Assembly: GCF_003268655.1 (NCBI RefSeq)
Contig: NZ_CP029642.1
Location: 2,790,001 to 2,854,000, forward strand
Length of the DNA: 64,000 nt
From: Arthrobacter dokdonellae
GTDB taxonomy: Bacteria; Actinomycetota; Actinomycetes; Actinomycetales; Micrococcaceae
Direction of reading: 5' to 3'
This document shows, one piece after another, positions 1-8,479 of this stretch. A program made the translations under genes and the position numbers. Below the pieces are notes generated by a model that saw only the letters and a list, made by a program, of their open reading frames with translations, had not been told where the DNA came from and ran no database searches. The stretch's first letter is position 1; each line of letters opens with the position of its first letter.

Positions 1-1
1 G

Positions 2-736
2 CTGCTGCGCCAGCTGGCCACCGCGCTGCATTTCTACGTGGCGCCGGAGCGGCAGCGGGAAACAGCCGTCGCGGCGGCCGACTCGCTGTGGACGCTGTCC
101 CGGGAAGCGGCCGCCGGGTCCGACGCCCAGCTGCAGTTCGTGAAGGCGTTTGCCCTGCACGCGCAGACGGGCCTCCAGCTGGACACCGCGCAGGCCCTGC
201 TGGACGGGACCGAAACCCTGGCGGGCCTGGACATTGACCAGGACCTGCGCTGGGAACTGCTGACGGCCCTGGCCGCCGGCGCCCGTGCCGGCCAAGGCAG
301 CATCGACGCCGAGCTGGCACGCGACAACACCCAGAACGGCCAGCTCGCGGCGGCGACGGCGCACGCGGCCATCCCGACGCCGGAAGGCAAGGCTGGGACG
401 TGGGAGTCCGTCGTCGTACGCGGGGAAGGCGCCAACGCGGTACAGCGTGCCGCCATCACGGGCTTCGGGCGCGTGTGGGACACGTCGCTGCTGGAGCCGT
501 ACGTGGAGAAGTACTTTGCCGCGATCCGGGGCGTATGGGCGGAGAAGTCGTACGAGACTGCGTCGACAATCATCACCGGCCTGTACCCGTCGCAGCTCGT
601 GGCGCAGTCCACGGTGGAGGCCACGGACGCGTTCCTTGCCGGGCTGGGTTCCGAGGTCCCCGCCCTGCGCCGGCTCGTGGTGGAGAACCGCGACGGCGTG
701 GTGCGGGCGCTGAAGGCACAGGCCGCCGACGTTTAA
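2..736 (+). CDS. pepN: Aminopeptidase N, C-terminal part (5' end outside window)
   Basis: The frame is open from base 2 to the TAA at 734-736, so the start and the catalytic M1 zinc domain lie upstream of the window. The visible 244 residues are all-helical and resemble the ERAP1-like C-terminal domain of actinobacterial aminopeptidase N, including the segments DLRWELLTALAA and the final helices ending in ALKAQAADV. M1 aminopeptidases remove N-terminal residues from peptides in the cytoplasm. The HExxH zinc motif cannot be checked here, so the call rests on the C-terminal domain only. The gene is followed by a strong hairpin. Confidence 0.8.
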   Translation: MLRQLATALHFYVAPERQRETAVAAADSLWTLSREAAAGSDAQLQFVKAFALHAQTGLQLDTAQALLDGTETLAGLDIDQDLRWELLTALAAGARAGQGSIDAELARDNTQNGQLAAATAHAAIPTPEGKAGTWESVVVRGEGANAVQRAAITGFGRVWDTSLLEPYVEKYFAAIRGVWAEKSYETASTIITGLYPSQLVAQSTVEATDAFLAGLGSEVPALRRLVVENRDGVVRALKAQAADV

Positions 737-743
737 CCCCCAT

Positions 744-791
744 CGTTGAGGGGGCACGTCACCGGCACGGGGATGTGCCCCCTCAACGTTT
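744..791 (+). terminator. Hairpin terminator after pepN
   Basis: A perfect 14-bp inverted repeat (CGTTGAGGGGGCAC at 744-757 and its complement at 775-788) encloses a 17-base loop and is followed by TTT. It starts 8 bases after the pepN stop and ends well before the next gene, which fits an intrinsic terminator. Confidence 0.75.
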
Positions 792-914
792 CTGGGAACC
801 GTTTTTGCCAGTGTTTCTACACGCTGCCACCGGCACGGCCATGGGCGGGAAACAGCTGCACAATCGTGCCCCAAAGTATAGCCGTGCGGCGTGATGTGGG
901 GGTAGCTTCGGTGC

Positions 915-1748
915 ATGTACTCACATCGATTGAGGATTTTCGCCGCACGCACAGGCGTGGCGGCTTTGATGAGCCTGGGGCTCATTGCAGGCATCGCCGG
1001 AGCCCCGGCCATCGCCCAGACCACCACGGCCCAGGCCACGCTGACGTACACGGTCATGGGCGATTCCTATTCGGCTGGCTCGGGTGCCGGAAACGAGACC
1101 GCGCCGTGCGGCCAGAGCACGTCGGGCTATGCCAACGACGTGGCCGCCATGACCGGCGCCGCGCTGACCAACATCGCATGTGCCGGCTTCACCACCACCC
1201 AGGTCGCCCAATTGGAGGTGCCGCAGCTTTCGCCGGCCACGAAGCTGATCACGATCACCGCCGGCGGCAACGACGTCGCCTGGACCACGGCCGTGGGCAC
1301 GTGCCTTTCACCGGCCGCCACGGCGGCCATGTGCAAGGCCGCCGTCGCCAACTCGATCTACCTGATGACCAAGGTGCCCAAGAACGCCACCACGATGCTC
1401 AAGGCCATCAAGGCCAAGGCGCCGCACGCGCGAATACTGTACCTGGGCTACCCGCGCCTCTTTGAGCCGGAGAACATGGGCGCGCCGACCTTCACGGCCA
1501 CCCAGGTCAGCGGCGCGAAGCTCCTCAACGGCGCTGCCGACCTCCTCAACGGGGTCCTGGCTGTCACCGCACTATCCAACCGCGTGGCCTTCGTGCCGGT
1601 GGCGTACCGCTTCGCCGGCCACGCCGTGCCGTCGGCCCAGCCATGGCTGAACTACCCCGCTCCCTTCGGAAGCAGCGCATTCCCGTTCCACCCGAACGCG
1701 ACCGGCTACCTGGACGGCTACGCGGCGGCCATCAGGCCGTTCCTCTGA
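915..1748 (+). CDS. Secreted SGNH/GDSL-family hydrolase
   Basis: This 277-residue protein begins with a basic stretch, a hydrophobic core and an AIAQ-type cleavage region at about residue 35, so it is probably exported. The mature part carries SGNH block I (GDSYSAG, catalytic Ser), a block III GGND motif and a C-terminal FHPNATGY segment with the catalytic His. Members hydrolyse ester bonds in lipids or acylated polymers. The usual Asp three residues before the His is not obvious, so it may use a Ser-His dyad as some actinobacterial esterases do. The true substrate cannot be told. It stands alone between hairpin-bounded pepN and the OsmC-like gene. Confidence 0.8.
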   Translation: MYSHRLRIFAARTGVAALMSLGLIAGIAGAPAIAQTTTAQATLTYTVMGDSYSAGSGAGNETAPCGQSTSGYANDVAAMTGAALTNIACAGFTTTQVAQLEVPQLSPATKLITITAGGNDVAWTTAVGTCLSPAATAAMCKAAVANSIYLMTKVPKNATTMLKAIKAKAPHARILYLGYPRLFEPENMGAPTFTATQVSGAKLLNGAADLLNGVLAVTALSNRVAFVPVAYRFAGHAVPSAQPWLNYPAPFGSSAFPFHPNATGYLDGYAAAIRPFL

Positions 1749-1803
1749 CAGCGGCCGGTCCGCCGGCGGCCTTCGGGGCCCCACGGCCGCTAGGCTTGGC
1801 CGC

Positions 1804-2286
1804 ATGGAACCGAACGAACACCACTACGGGATCAACGTATATTGGACGGGCAACCGGGGCACCGGGACGTCCGGCTACAAGGACTACGGCCGCGACCACA
1901 GCGTCACGGCCGTTGGCCTGCCCACGCTGCTGGGCTCCGCGGACAGGACGTTTCACGGCGACCGGGAGCGCTGGAACCCCGAGCTGCTGCTGGTGACAGC
2001 CCTCTCGCAATGCCACATGCTCTCCTACCTGCATGTGGCCGTCATGCGCGGAGTGGTCGTCACCCAGTATCAGGACGCGGCCACCGGCACCATGGTGCTG
2101 AACCCTGACGGCAGCGGCCAGTTTTCCTCCGTCACGCTGCGCCCGATGATCGCCGTGGCGGACCCCGCCACCGAGGATCTGGCGCTGTCCCTGCATGCCG
2201 AGGCGTCACGGAAATGCTTCATAGCCCGCAGCGTGAACTTCCCGGTCCACCACGAGCCCGGGCTGGCGGCGCCCACCCAGGACTGA
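1804..2286 (+). CDS. OsmC/Ohr family protein
   Basis: The 160-residue product has the OsmC fold signature: a first Cys in SQCHMLSYLH in the middle of the protein and a second Cys in ASRKCFIARSVNFPV near the end. In OsmC and Ohr these two cysteines form the peroxidatic/resolving pair that reduces organic hydroperoxides in the cytoplasm. Its length is close to the family norm (about 140-160). The start ATG at 1804 lies 55 bases after the hydrolase stop. Which subfamily it belongs to is not decided by sequence inspection. Confidence 0.8.
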   Translation: MEPNEHHYGINVYWTGNRGTGTSGYKDYGRDHSVTAVGLPTLLGSADRTFHGDRERWNPELLLVTALSQCHMLSYLHVAVMRGVVVTQYQDAATGTMVLNPDGSGQFSSVTLRPMIAVADPATEDLALSLHAEASRKCFIARSVNFPVHHEPGLAAPTQD

Positions 2287-2361
2287 GCGGCGTGAAGGCG
2301 GGAAGGAAACTGCCAGCCTCCCGCGCTAGGGTAGAAGGGATTCCATTCCCCAGCCCCGAAG

Positions 2362-3240
2362 ATGCCAGGTGACACCCCCTTGCCCCTGAACGCCCTTGAA
2401 ACTGCAGGCAACACGTTCCTGGAAAACCTGTACTACGCCGGGCTTGCCGTGGTCATAGCCCTGGTCGCCTGGCTGATCCTGCACTACCTGATCCGGCTGG
2501 TCGTCAAGCGCGTGGAAAAGGGCACCTGGCACCAGCGCACCTTCGGCTGGGTAAGGCCCGTCTTCCGGAACCTGGACCCCGTGCTGCGTGCCCTGGACAA
2601 CGAACGCCGCGGCCAGCGCGCCCGGACCATCGGCACCCTGCTGAACTCGCTGCTGACCGTCATCGTGGTGGTCATTGCCGTGTTTTACGTGCTGCTCGCG
2701 TTCCAGGTCAACATCGGGCCCCTGCTGGCCAGCGTGGGCGTGGTGGGCATTGCCATCGGCTTCGGCAGCCAGCAGCTGATCCGCGACTTCCTGGCCGGCA
2801 TCTTCATCACCCTGGAGGACCAGTACGGGATCGGCGACGTCATCCAGACCAGTGAGGTCATTGGCCAGGTGGAGTACGTGGGCCTGCGCATCACCAGGGT
2901 GCTGGGCGAGGACGGGACGCTGTGGTACCTGCGCAACGGTGAGATCCTGCGTCTTGGCAACCGCAGCAAAGGCCACTACGTCGCGCCCGAAGACCCGAAC
3001 ACCGAGGCTGAGCCACTCCCCCCGGCCGCGCCTTCCGCCGCGGCGGCCGCACCCTTGGCGCCGCCCCCAGCGGGAGCGCCGTTGGCAGGCACAATGCCCA
3101 CCGGCTCAACCCCGACGGCCACAACGCCACAGGCACCACCAGCGGCACCGGCACCAACAGCACCCGGTCTGGGAACGGCGTCGTCTGCATCCACGCAGGC
3201 AACGCCGCTCACCACCGAACCCCACGAATCCGCAGAGTAG
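2362..3240 (+). CDS. Small-conductance mechanosensitive channel (MscS family)
   Basis: The protein has a hydrophobic N-terminal helix (about residues 23-45), a second at about 95-115, and then the pore-lining TM3/beta region with VGIAIGFGSQQLIRDFLAGIFI, which is the typical MscS signature. The beta domain continues to about residue 200. The last 85 residues are Pro/Ala/Thr-rich and probably disordered cytoplasmic tail. MscS channels open on membrane tension and release solutes after osmotic downshock. The globin gene starts 17 bases downstream, so the two may be co-transcribed. Confidence 0.85.
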   Translation: MPGDTPLPLNALETAGNTFLENLYYAGLAVVIALVAWLILHYLIRLVVKRVEKGTWHQRTFGWVRPVFRNLDPVLRALDNERRGQRARTIGTLLNSLLTVIVVVIAVFYVLLAFQVNIGPLLASVGVVGIAIGFGSQQLIRDFLAGIFITLEDQYGIGDVIQTSEVIGQVEYVGLRITRVLGEDGTLWYLRNGEILRLGNRSKGHYVAPEDPNTEAEPLPPAAPSAAAAAPLAPPPAGAPLAGTMPTGSTPTATTPQAPPAAPAPTAPGLGTASSASTQATPLTTEPHESAE

Positions 3241-3256
3241 AAAGCTCCACACAGCC

Positions 3257-3961
3257 ATGACCGCCCCCCACAATCAGATCTCCCCCTTCGCCGACGGGCC
3301 CGCCGCCAATGACGCGGCCGAGCGTGGCGCCGACGAGCGCACGCCGCTTCACGCCGCAGGCTCCGCGCAGCCGCGGGATGATCGTCCCGGTGATGGCGAG
3401 GAGGGGACGCCCATTCTGTCGCGCTTTGGGACGCCGCTGGCCCGCATGCTCCCGATCCCCCCAAAGCTGGGGCATCCGCTGCCGTCGACCTCGAGCCCGG
3501 CCCCGGCGCCTGTCACGGCGCCCGCCGCGACGCCCGTAACGGCCGGTCCTGCCGACGAGTCGGCCTACGCCGACACGTTCTACGGCCAGATCGGCGGGCA
3601 CGCCACGTTTGAAAAGATCATTCACGTCTTTTATGAGGGCATTGCCGCGGATCCGCTGCTGCGCGCCATGTACGCCGAGGAGGACCTGGGCCCGGCAGAA
3701 CGCCGCATGCTCATGTTCATGGAACAGTACTGGGGAGGCCCGCGGACGTATCTGGAGGAACGCGGACACCCGCGGCTGCGCATGCGCCACGTGCCGTTTG
3801 CCGTCACGCCGGAGGCACGCGACCGCTGGCTCGCCGCCATGCGCAAGGGCGTGGACGCCGCCGAACTCGCGCCGCTGCACGACGCCACTCTCTGGGACTA
3901 CCTGGAACGCGCCGCGGCCTCGCTTGTCAACGCTTCTTCGGACCCGAGCCAGCGCGCCTAA
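3257..3961 (+). CDS. Group II truncated haemoglobin with long N-terminal extension
   Basis: The C-terminal ~130 residues match trHbO-type globins: FYGQIGGHATFEKII at the A/B helices, then EEDLGPAERRMLMFMEQYWGGPRTY and the highly conserved RGHPRLRMRHVPF around the proximal haem His. These cytoplasmic proteins bind O2 and NO. The first ~100 residues are a Pro/Ala-rich, low-complexity extension not present in the usual 125-135-residue family. The start ATG at 3257 lies only 17 bases after the MscS gene, and no clear internal start with a better ribosome site was seen next to the globin domain. Confidence 0.85.
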   Translation: MTAPHNQISPFADGPAANDAAERGADERTPLHAAGSAQPRDDRPGDGEEGTPILSRFGTPLARMLPIPPKLGHPLPSTSSPAPAPVTAPAATPVTAGPADESAYADTFYGQIGGHATFEKIIHVFYEGIAADPLLRAMYAEEDLGPAERRMLMFMEQYWGGPRTYLEERGHPRLRMRHVPFAVTPEARDRWLAAMRKGVDAAELAPLHDATLWDYLERAAASLVNASSDPSQRA

Positions 3962-4038
3962 GCGAATCGGGTCGCCGGACCCCAGGGTCGATCATGCCGG
4001 GACCCGGGGGTCAATGTGCGTCGACGCGGCCCGCGACA

Positions 4039-4187
4039 GTACAGCTTTGGCGACTTGGCGAACTTCCCTGGGCGGCGAAGGTACAGCTGCGGTGACTTCC
4101 GCCGCTGCCAGCCCGCCAGATCGGCCCATTCGATGAGAAGATGCGGGCGTGGTCCGGATCGGGCGCCAGGAGTACGGCTTCGGTGAC
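4039..4187 (+). repeat. Three diverged short repeats between glbO-like gene and a hypothetical
   Basis: GTACAGCTTTGGCGAC (4039), GTACAGCTGCGGTGAC (4081) and GTACGGCTTCGGTGAC (4172) are related 16-mers. A second pair, CCCGCCAGATCGG, occurs near 4111 and again near 4268. The 393-base gap 3962-4354 otherwise holds no gene I can support. The copies are irregularly spaced and imperfect, so they are not a CRISPR. Confidence 0.4.
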
Positions 4188-4354
4188 GCCGCCAGGTCGT
4201 CCGGAGCGGATATTGCCCCCTGTGCACGATTCAGCCAGCGGGGCTGCCCCACCAAATCCGGTTTCGTTGGTCCACCCGCCAGATCGGTACTTCGAGTCAC
4301 GGACCTCGACGGTACTCGATCACCGGCCCGGCTCAAACACCCCGTCGCCGAACG

Positions 4355-5023
4355 CTACAGGACAGCCTTCGGCCGGACCAGGATGTGGCCGCGGCTGGTG
4401 CTCAGTCGCAGCCAGCGGTTGGACCGGAACACGGTGCCGGCCTCCCCCGGCGCCAGGAAACCCAGTGCATAGGCGGCAAACGCGGCACCGCCGGGCAGTT
4501 CGCCGTCGAGCCCGGCAATGGGCCGACCCCAGACGGCAGCGCGCGCGTTGTTCACGATGAGCGCGCCGGGGCTGACGGGAATGATCTGCCCGATCTCCTG
4601 CACCCCGTCCTTTGCGACCCTGGTCAGCGTCTCCGCATCAACGGTGGCAACGTGCTCCCACGCTCCGCGGGGTGCGCTGACGGCGGCCCACGATTCGTTG
4701 ACGGTCATGGGCGGGACGGGCAGTGCCGTGTCGTCGGCGTCCATGCGGGCCAACCGGTCGGCCACGGCGGCCAGGCTGACCGTCACATCCACATCCGACG
4801 CCGCGTCGAGGGCCATGGTCCGCAGCCCCAGGATCGTCGGGGTTCCCTCGCCCAGCAACTTCGCGCGCATGACGCAGACGTACGCGGCGAGGACGGGACC
4901 GGCCCCCTGAAGGCGGATGGCGCCGTCGTCCGCGGTGCGGGCACGCGTCACAAAGGTGCGCAGGTCCGCCACCGTGCCGGGATCGGCCAGCAGGAATTGG
5001 TCGGTATGGGTTGCGGTGGGCAC
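4355..5023 (-). CDS. Conserved actinobacterial protein of unknown function
   Basis: The 222-residue product is soluble, with no signal peptide or membrane segment, and ends in a basic RGHILVRPKAVL tail. I recognise it only as a protein often found beside thioesterases in Micrococcaceae and cannot assign a domain. The GTG start at 5023 directly abuts the TGA of the upstream thioesterase gene (5024-5026), so the two form an operon and are probably translationally coupled. A role next to acyl-CoA metabolism is inference from this neighbour only. Confidence 0.6.
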   Translation of the reverse strand: MPTATHTDQFLLADPGTVADLRTFVTRARTADDGAIRLQGAGPVLAAYVCVMRAKLLGEGTPTILGLRTMALDAASDVDVTVSLAAVADRLARMDADDTALPVPPMTVNESWAAVSAPRGAWEHVATVDAETLTRVAKDGVQEIGQIIPVSPGALIVNNARAAVWGRPIAGLDGELPGGAAFAAYALGFLAPGEAGTVFRSNRWLRLSTSRGHILVRPKAVL

Positions 5024-5551
5024 TCAGAACGCTCCTTCGACGGCGGCTACTGCGGGATGGACGACGCCGGCGGGAGACTCCGCGGGCCGGCGCCGGAAAG
5101 ACACGGGACCGCCGCGCCACGTTTCAAGGGCCGCGCGCTGGGCCGCGGTCAGCCGGACGGGGCGGCCCGTGCTGCGCGAGACGAGGACCATGGAGGTGGC
5201 GGCCTGGGCGAACACGACGGAGGTGTCCGCGTCCGTGATGGTGTAGCCGAAGTCGAAGCTGGAGCCGCCCACGCGGGTCACCCAGATGTTGACGAACACC
5301 GGCTCCGTGCGAAAGGCGATCGGTGCCAGATATTCGATCTCGTTGCGTCCCACGAGGGTGAAGAGCTCGTCGCCGATGAGGTCGTTGAAGCTCGCGGCGC
5401 CGCCGGACGGCCGGTCCGCGGCGAACGGCGTGTGAATGAGCTGGACCCGGGCGTCCTCGAGATACTGCAGATAGACAACGTTGTTGACGTGGTTGTACGC
5501 GTCGATGTCGCCGAAGCGAACCTGGAGGGAAATCTGGATTGCCTGGGCCAT
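5024..5551 (-). CDS. Acyl-CoA thioesterase, 4HBT/YbgC type
   Basis: This 175-residue hotdog-fold protein carries RFGDIDAYNHVNNVVYLQYLEDAR near its N-terminus. In 4-hydroxybenzoyl-CoA thioesterase-like enzymes the Asp of this motif (here in GDIDAYNHVNN) is the catalytic residue. Such enzymes hydrolyse acyl-CoA to the free acid and CoA in the cytoplasm. It is the first gene of a two-gene leftward operon and stands back to back with a TesB-type thioesterase, giving two unrelated thioesterases around one 147-base divergent promoter region. Confidence 0.85.
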   Translation of the reverse strand: MAQAIQISLQVRFGDIDAYNHVNNVVYLQYLEDARVQLIHTPFAADRPSGGAASFNDLIGDELFTLVGRNEIEYLAPIAFRTEPVFVNIWVTRVGGSSFDFGYTITDADTSVVFAQAATSMVLVSRSTGRPVRLTAAQRAALETWRGGPVSFRRRPAESPAGVVHPAVAAVEGAF

Positions 5552-5698
5552 CTTCCCATCATGTCAAAGCAGCCGGACGCCACCAAGCGGAGGTGCCGCG
5601 GATCACGGTGATCCGGCCCAGTTCCGGTCCTGTCCGGTCCCCGACAGGGCGCCCGCCGCCATTTGTGCGGTGCGCCGCCGACACATAGAGTCACGTTT

Positions 5699-6604
5699 AT
5701 GAATGCCACGCCGCCACGCGCCGCCCCGATGGACCAGCTGCTTCACCTCCTCGACCTGTCCGACGCCGGCGGGGCCCGGACCGATGAGGACATCTTCGTG
5801 GGCCCGGGAGAGTCACATGCTGTCCGGCCCAGGCTCTTTGGCGGGCAGGTGCTGGCGCAGTCGATCATCGCGGCGTCGCGGACGGTCGACGCGGACCGGC
5901 TCGTGCACTCGATGCACGGCTACTTCCTGCGCCCCGGGGACGCCGCCTCGCCCATCACCTTCGGCGTGGAGCGGCTGCGAGACGGCCGCTCCTTCTCCGC
6001 ACGGCGCGCGCACGCCTACCAGGGCGGCAAGCCCATCCTGTCCCTGATCGCGTCCTTCCAGGCGCCCGACGGCGGCGTGGAGCACCAGGAGCCGATGCCC
6101 GCGGGCGTGCCGGATCCGGAAACGCTGCCGACGGCGGCCGAGGTGCTGGGCGAGATCGACCACCCCGTGGCGCAGGCATGGGCATATGACCGGCCCTTCG
6201 ACATCCGCCACGTCGACCCCAACATCTACTTTCAGGCGCCGGCCGACCACGTGGCGCAGCAGGCCGTGTGGATGAAGTCAATGGGCCCGATGCCGGATGA
6301 CCAGAGTGTGCACCGCGCGGCCCTCGCCTACGCCAGCGACTACACGCTGCTGGAACCGGTGCTCCGCCGCCACGGCCTCAGCTGGGCAACGCCGGGCATG
6401 AGCGTGGCCAGCCTGGACCACGCCATGTGGTGGCACCGCCCGCTGCGCGTGGACGACTGGCTCCTCTACGTGGCCGACTCCCCCAGCGCGTCCGGCGCGC
6501 GTGGCCTCAGCCGCGGCCGTTTCTACAACCGCGACGGCGAGCTGGTTGCCTCCGTGGCACAGGAGGGCATGCTCCGGCTGCCCGCCGGGACGCCGGTCGA
6601 CTGA
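5699..6604 (+). CDS. tesB: Acyl-CoA thioesterase II
   Basis: About 301 residues form the double-hotdog TesB fold. The N-terminal half has FGGQVLAQSIIAASRTV and HSMHGYFLRPGD, the C-terminal half has SLDHAMWWHRPLRVDDWLLY with the conserved Asp and His. TesB hydrolyses medium- and long-chain acyl-CoAs in the cytoplasm. I chose the ATG at 5699; an ATG 30 bases further in (MDQLLHLLDL) is an equally good start because the first ten residues are not conserved. The gene ends before a bidirectional hairpin shared with ettA. Confidence 0.88.
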   Translation: MNATPPRAAPMDQLLHLLDLSDAGGARTDEDIFVGPGESHAVRPRLFGGQVLAQSIIAASRTVDADRLVHSMHGYFLRPGDAASPITFGVERLRDGRSFSARRAHAYQGGKPILSLIASFQAPDGGVEHQEPMPAGVPDPETLPTAAEVLGEIDHPVAQAWAYDRPFDIRHVDPNIYFQAPADHVAQQAVWMKSMGPMPDDQSVHRAALAYASDYTLLEPVLRRHGLSWATPGMSVASLDHAMWWHRPLRVDDWLLYVADSPSASGARGLSRGRFYNRDGELVASVAQEGMLRLPAGTPVD

Positions 6605-6672
6605 CTGGTTTTGCTCCGCCTTCGTGCGGCCGGCCACATGGGCACCATTAAGTGGCCAATGATTAAATGGAG

Positions 6673-6705
6673 GATGGCCGGCCCCCGGGAAAGGGACCGG
6701 CCATC
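6673..6705. terminator. Bidirectional hairpin between convergent tesB and ettA
   Basis: A perfect 9-bp stem, GATGGCCGG at 6673-6681 paired with 6697-6705, has further C/G pairing in its loop. It sits between two convergent genes and can serve both. Confidence 0.65.
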
Positions 6706-6714
6706 GATCGGGCA

Positions 6715-6746
6715 GGCTAGTCGCGCGTCAGGCTAGTCGCGAGTCA
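6715..6746. repeat. 16-bp tandem duplication over the ettA stop codon
   Basis: GGCTAGTCGCGCGTCA (6715-6730) is followed directly by GGCTAGTCGCGAGTCA (6731-6746), one mismatch apart. The ettA stop (TAG on the minus strand, 6733-6735) lies in the second copy and the first copy contains a second in-phase-looking end of the same kind. It looks like a slippage duplication of the gene end. Confidence 0.75.
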
Positions 6747-8415
6747 GGCGGCGGTGGGTGACGCGGTGCGGACGGGCCGCGTCCACGCCGAGGCGGGCCA
6801 CCTTGTCGGCTTCGTAGGAGTCGAAGTTGCCCTCGAACCAGTGCCAGTTGGCCGGGTTCTCATCGGTGCCTTCGTAGGCCAGGATGTGGGTGGACACCCG
6901 GTCCAGGAACCAGCGGTCGTGGGAGACTACCACGGCGCAGCCGGGGAATTCCAGCAGCGCGTTTTCCAGGCTGCTGAGGGTTTCCACGTCGAGGTCGTTG
7001 GTGGGCTCATCGAGGAGCAGCAGGTTGCCGCCCTGCTTGAGGGTGAGCGCCAGGTTAAGACGGTTCCGCTCACCGCCGGAGAGCACTCCGGCCTTCTTCT
7101 GCTGGTCCGGGCCCTTGAAGCCGAACGCGGCAACGTAGGCTCGGGACGGCATTTCGACGTTGCCGACCTGGATGTAGTCAAGCCCGTCGGAGACGACCTC
7201 CCACAGGGTCTTGTCCGGGTCGATGCCACCGCGGCTCTGGTCCGCGTAGGAGATCTTGACGGTCTCGCCCACCTTGAGGTTGCCGCCGTCGAGCGGTTCC
7301 AGGCCCACGATGGTCTTGAACAGGGTGGACTTGCCGACGCCGTTCGGGCCGATGACGCCGACGATTCCGTTGCGCGGGAGCGTGAAGGAGAGCCCGTCGA
7401 TCAGGATGCGGTCGCCGAAGCCCTTTTGCAGCTTGCTCGCCTCCAGCACCACGCTGCCCAGGCGCGGGCCCGGCGGGATCTGGATTTCCTCGAAGTCGAG
7501 CTTGCGTGTGCGGTCGGCCTCGGCGGCCATTTCCTCGTAGCGGGCCAGGCGGGCCTTGGACTTGGTCTGGCGGCCCTTGGCGTTGGAGCGGACCCAGTCG
7601 AGTTCCTCGGAGAGGCGCTTGGCGAGCTTGGCGTCCTTCTTGCCCTGCACTTCCAGGCGGGCGCGCTTCTTCTCCAGGTACGTGGAGTAGTTGCCCTCGT
7701 AGGGGTAGAGGTGGCCGCGGTCCACTTCGGCGATCCATTCGGCCACGTGGTCCAGGAAGTACCTGTCGTGGGTGACGGCCAGGACGGCGCCGGCGTAGCT
7801 CTTGAGGTGCTGTTCCAGCCAGTTGACGGATTCGGCGTCCAGATGGTTGGTGGGCTCGTCAAGGAGCAGCAGGTCCGGCTTCTGCAGGAGCAGCTTGCAC
7901 AGGGCGACGCGGCGGCGCTCACCACCGGAGAGCACGGTGACGTCGGAGTCGCCCGGCGGGCATTGCAGCGCGTCCATGGCCTGCTCGAGCTGGGAATCGA
8001 TGTCCCAGGCGTCGGCGGCGTCGATGGCTTCCTGCAGCTTGCCCATCTCTTCAAGGAGGGTGTCGAAGTCGGCGTCGGGGCTGGCCATTTCCTCGGAGAT
8101 CTCGTTGTAGCGCTGGATCTTGCCGTAGATTTCGCCCACGCCTTCCTGGACGTTGCCCAGGACGGTTTTTTCCTCGTTCAGCGGCGGTTCCTGGAGCAGG
8201 ATGCCCACGGAGTAGCCGGCGCTGAGCCGGGCCTCGCCGTTGGAGGGGGTGTCCAGCCCGGCCATGATCTTCAAAATGGTGGACTTGCCGGCACCATTGG
8301 GTCCTACGACGCCGATCTTGGCACCGGGGAAAAAGGACATGCTTACGTTGTCAAGAATGAGTTTGTCGCCCACGGCCTTGCGGGCGTTGGACATCGTGTA
8401 AATAAATTCCGCCAT
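6733..8415 (-). CDS. ettA: Energy-dependent translational throttle protein EttA (ABC-F ATPase)
   Basis: The 560-residue protein has two ABC ATPase domains and no membrane segments. Domain 1 has Walker A GPNGAGKST and signature LSGGERRR, domain 2 has GPNGVGKST and LSGGERNR, and each has a DEPTNHLD/DEPTNDLD Walker B. The linker is rich in Lys, Arg and Glu, as in ABC-F proteins, and the toe-like arm of EttA is present in domain 1. EttA binds the ribosomal E site and gates the first elongation step according to the ATP/ADP ratio. The start MAEFIYTM at 8415 matches the conserved family N-terminus and is preferred over a GTG two codons upstream. Confidence 0.95.
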   Translation of the reverse strand: MAEFIYTMSNARKAVGDKLILDNVSMSFFPGAKIGVVGPNGAGKSTILKIMAGLDTPSNGEARLSAGYSVGILLQEPPLNEEKTVLGNVQEGVGEIYGKIQRYNEISEEMASPDADFDTLLEEMGKLQEAIDAADAWDIDSQLEQAMDALQCPPGDSDVTVLSGGERRRVALCKLLLQKPDLLLLDEPTNHLDAESVNWLEQHLKSYAGAVLAVTHDRYFLDHVAEWIAEVDRGHLYPYEGNYSTYLEKKRARLEVQGKKDAKLAKRLSEELDWVRSNAKGRQTKSKARLARYEEMAAEADRTRKLDFEEIQIPPGPRLGSVVLEASKLQKGFGDRILIDGLSFTLPRNGIVGVIGPNGVGKSTLFKTIVGLEPLDGGNLKVGETVKISYADQSRGGIDPDKTLWEVVSDGLDYIQVGNVEMPSRAYVAAFGFKGPDQQKKAGVLSGGERNRLNLALTLKQGGNLLLLDEPTNDLDVETLSSLENALLEFPGCAVVVSHDRWFLDRVSTHILAYEGTDENPANWHWFEGNFDSYEADKVARLGVDAARPHRVTHRRLTRD

Positions 8416-8479
8416 ACCCAATAGGTTAGTGGGTGCGCGGGGTTAACTCACATTTGCGCCGGGGGTCCGACCGGGGGCG

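Noticed and set aside
6754..8424. 556-codon plus-strand frame opposite ettA
   Set aside because: Composition is Val/Gly/Asp-rich as expected from an antisense frame of a GC-rich gene; EttA motifs are on the other strand.
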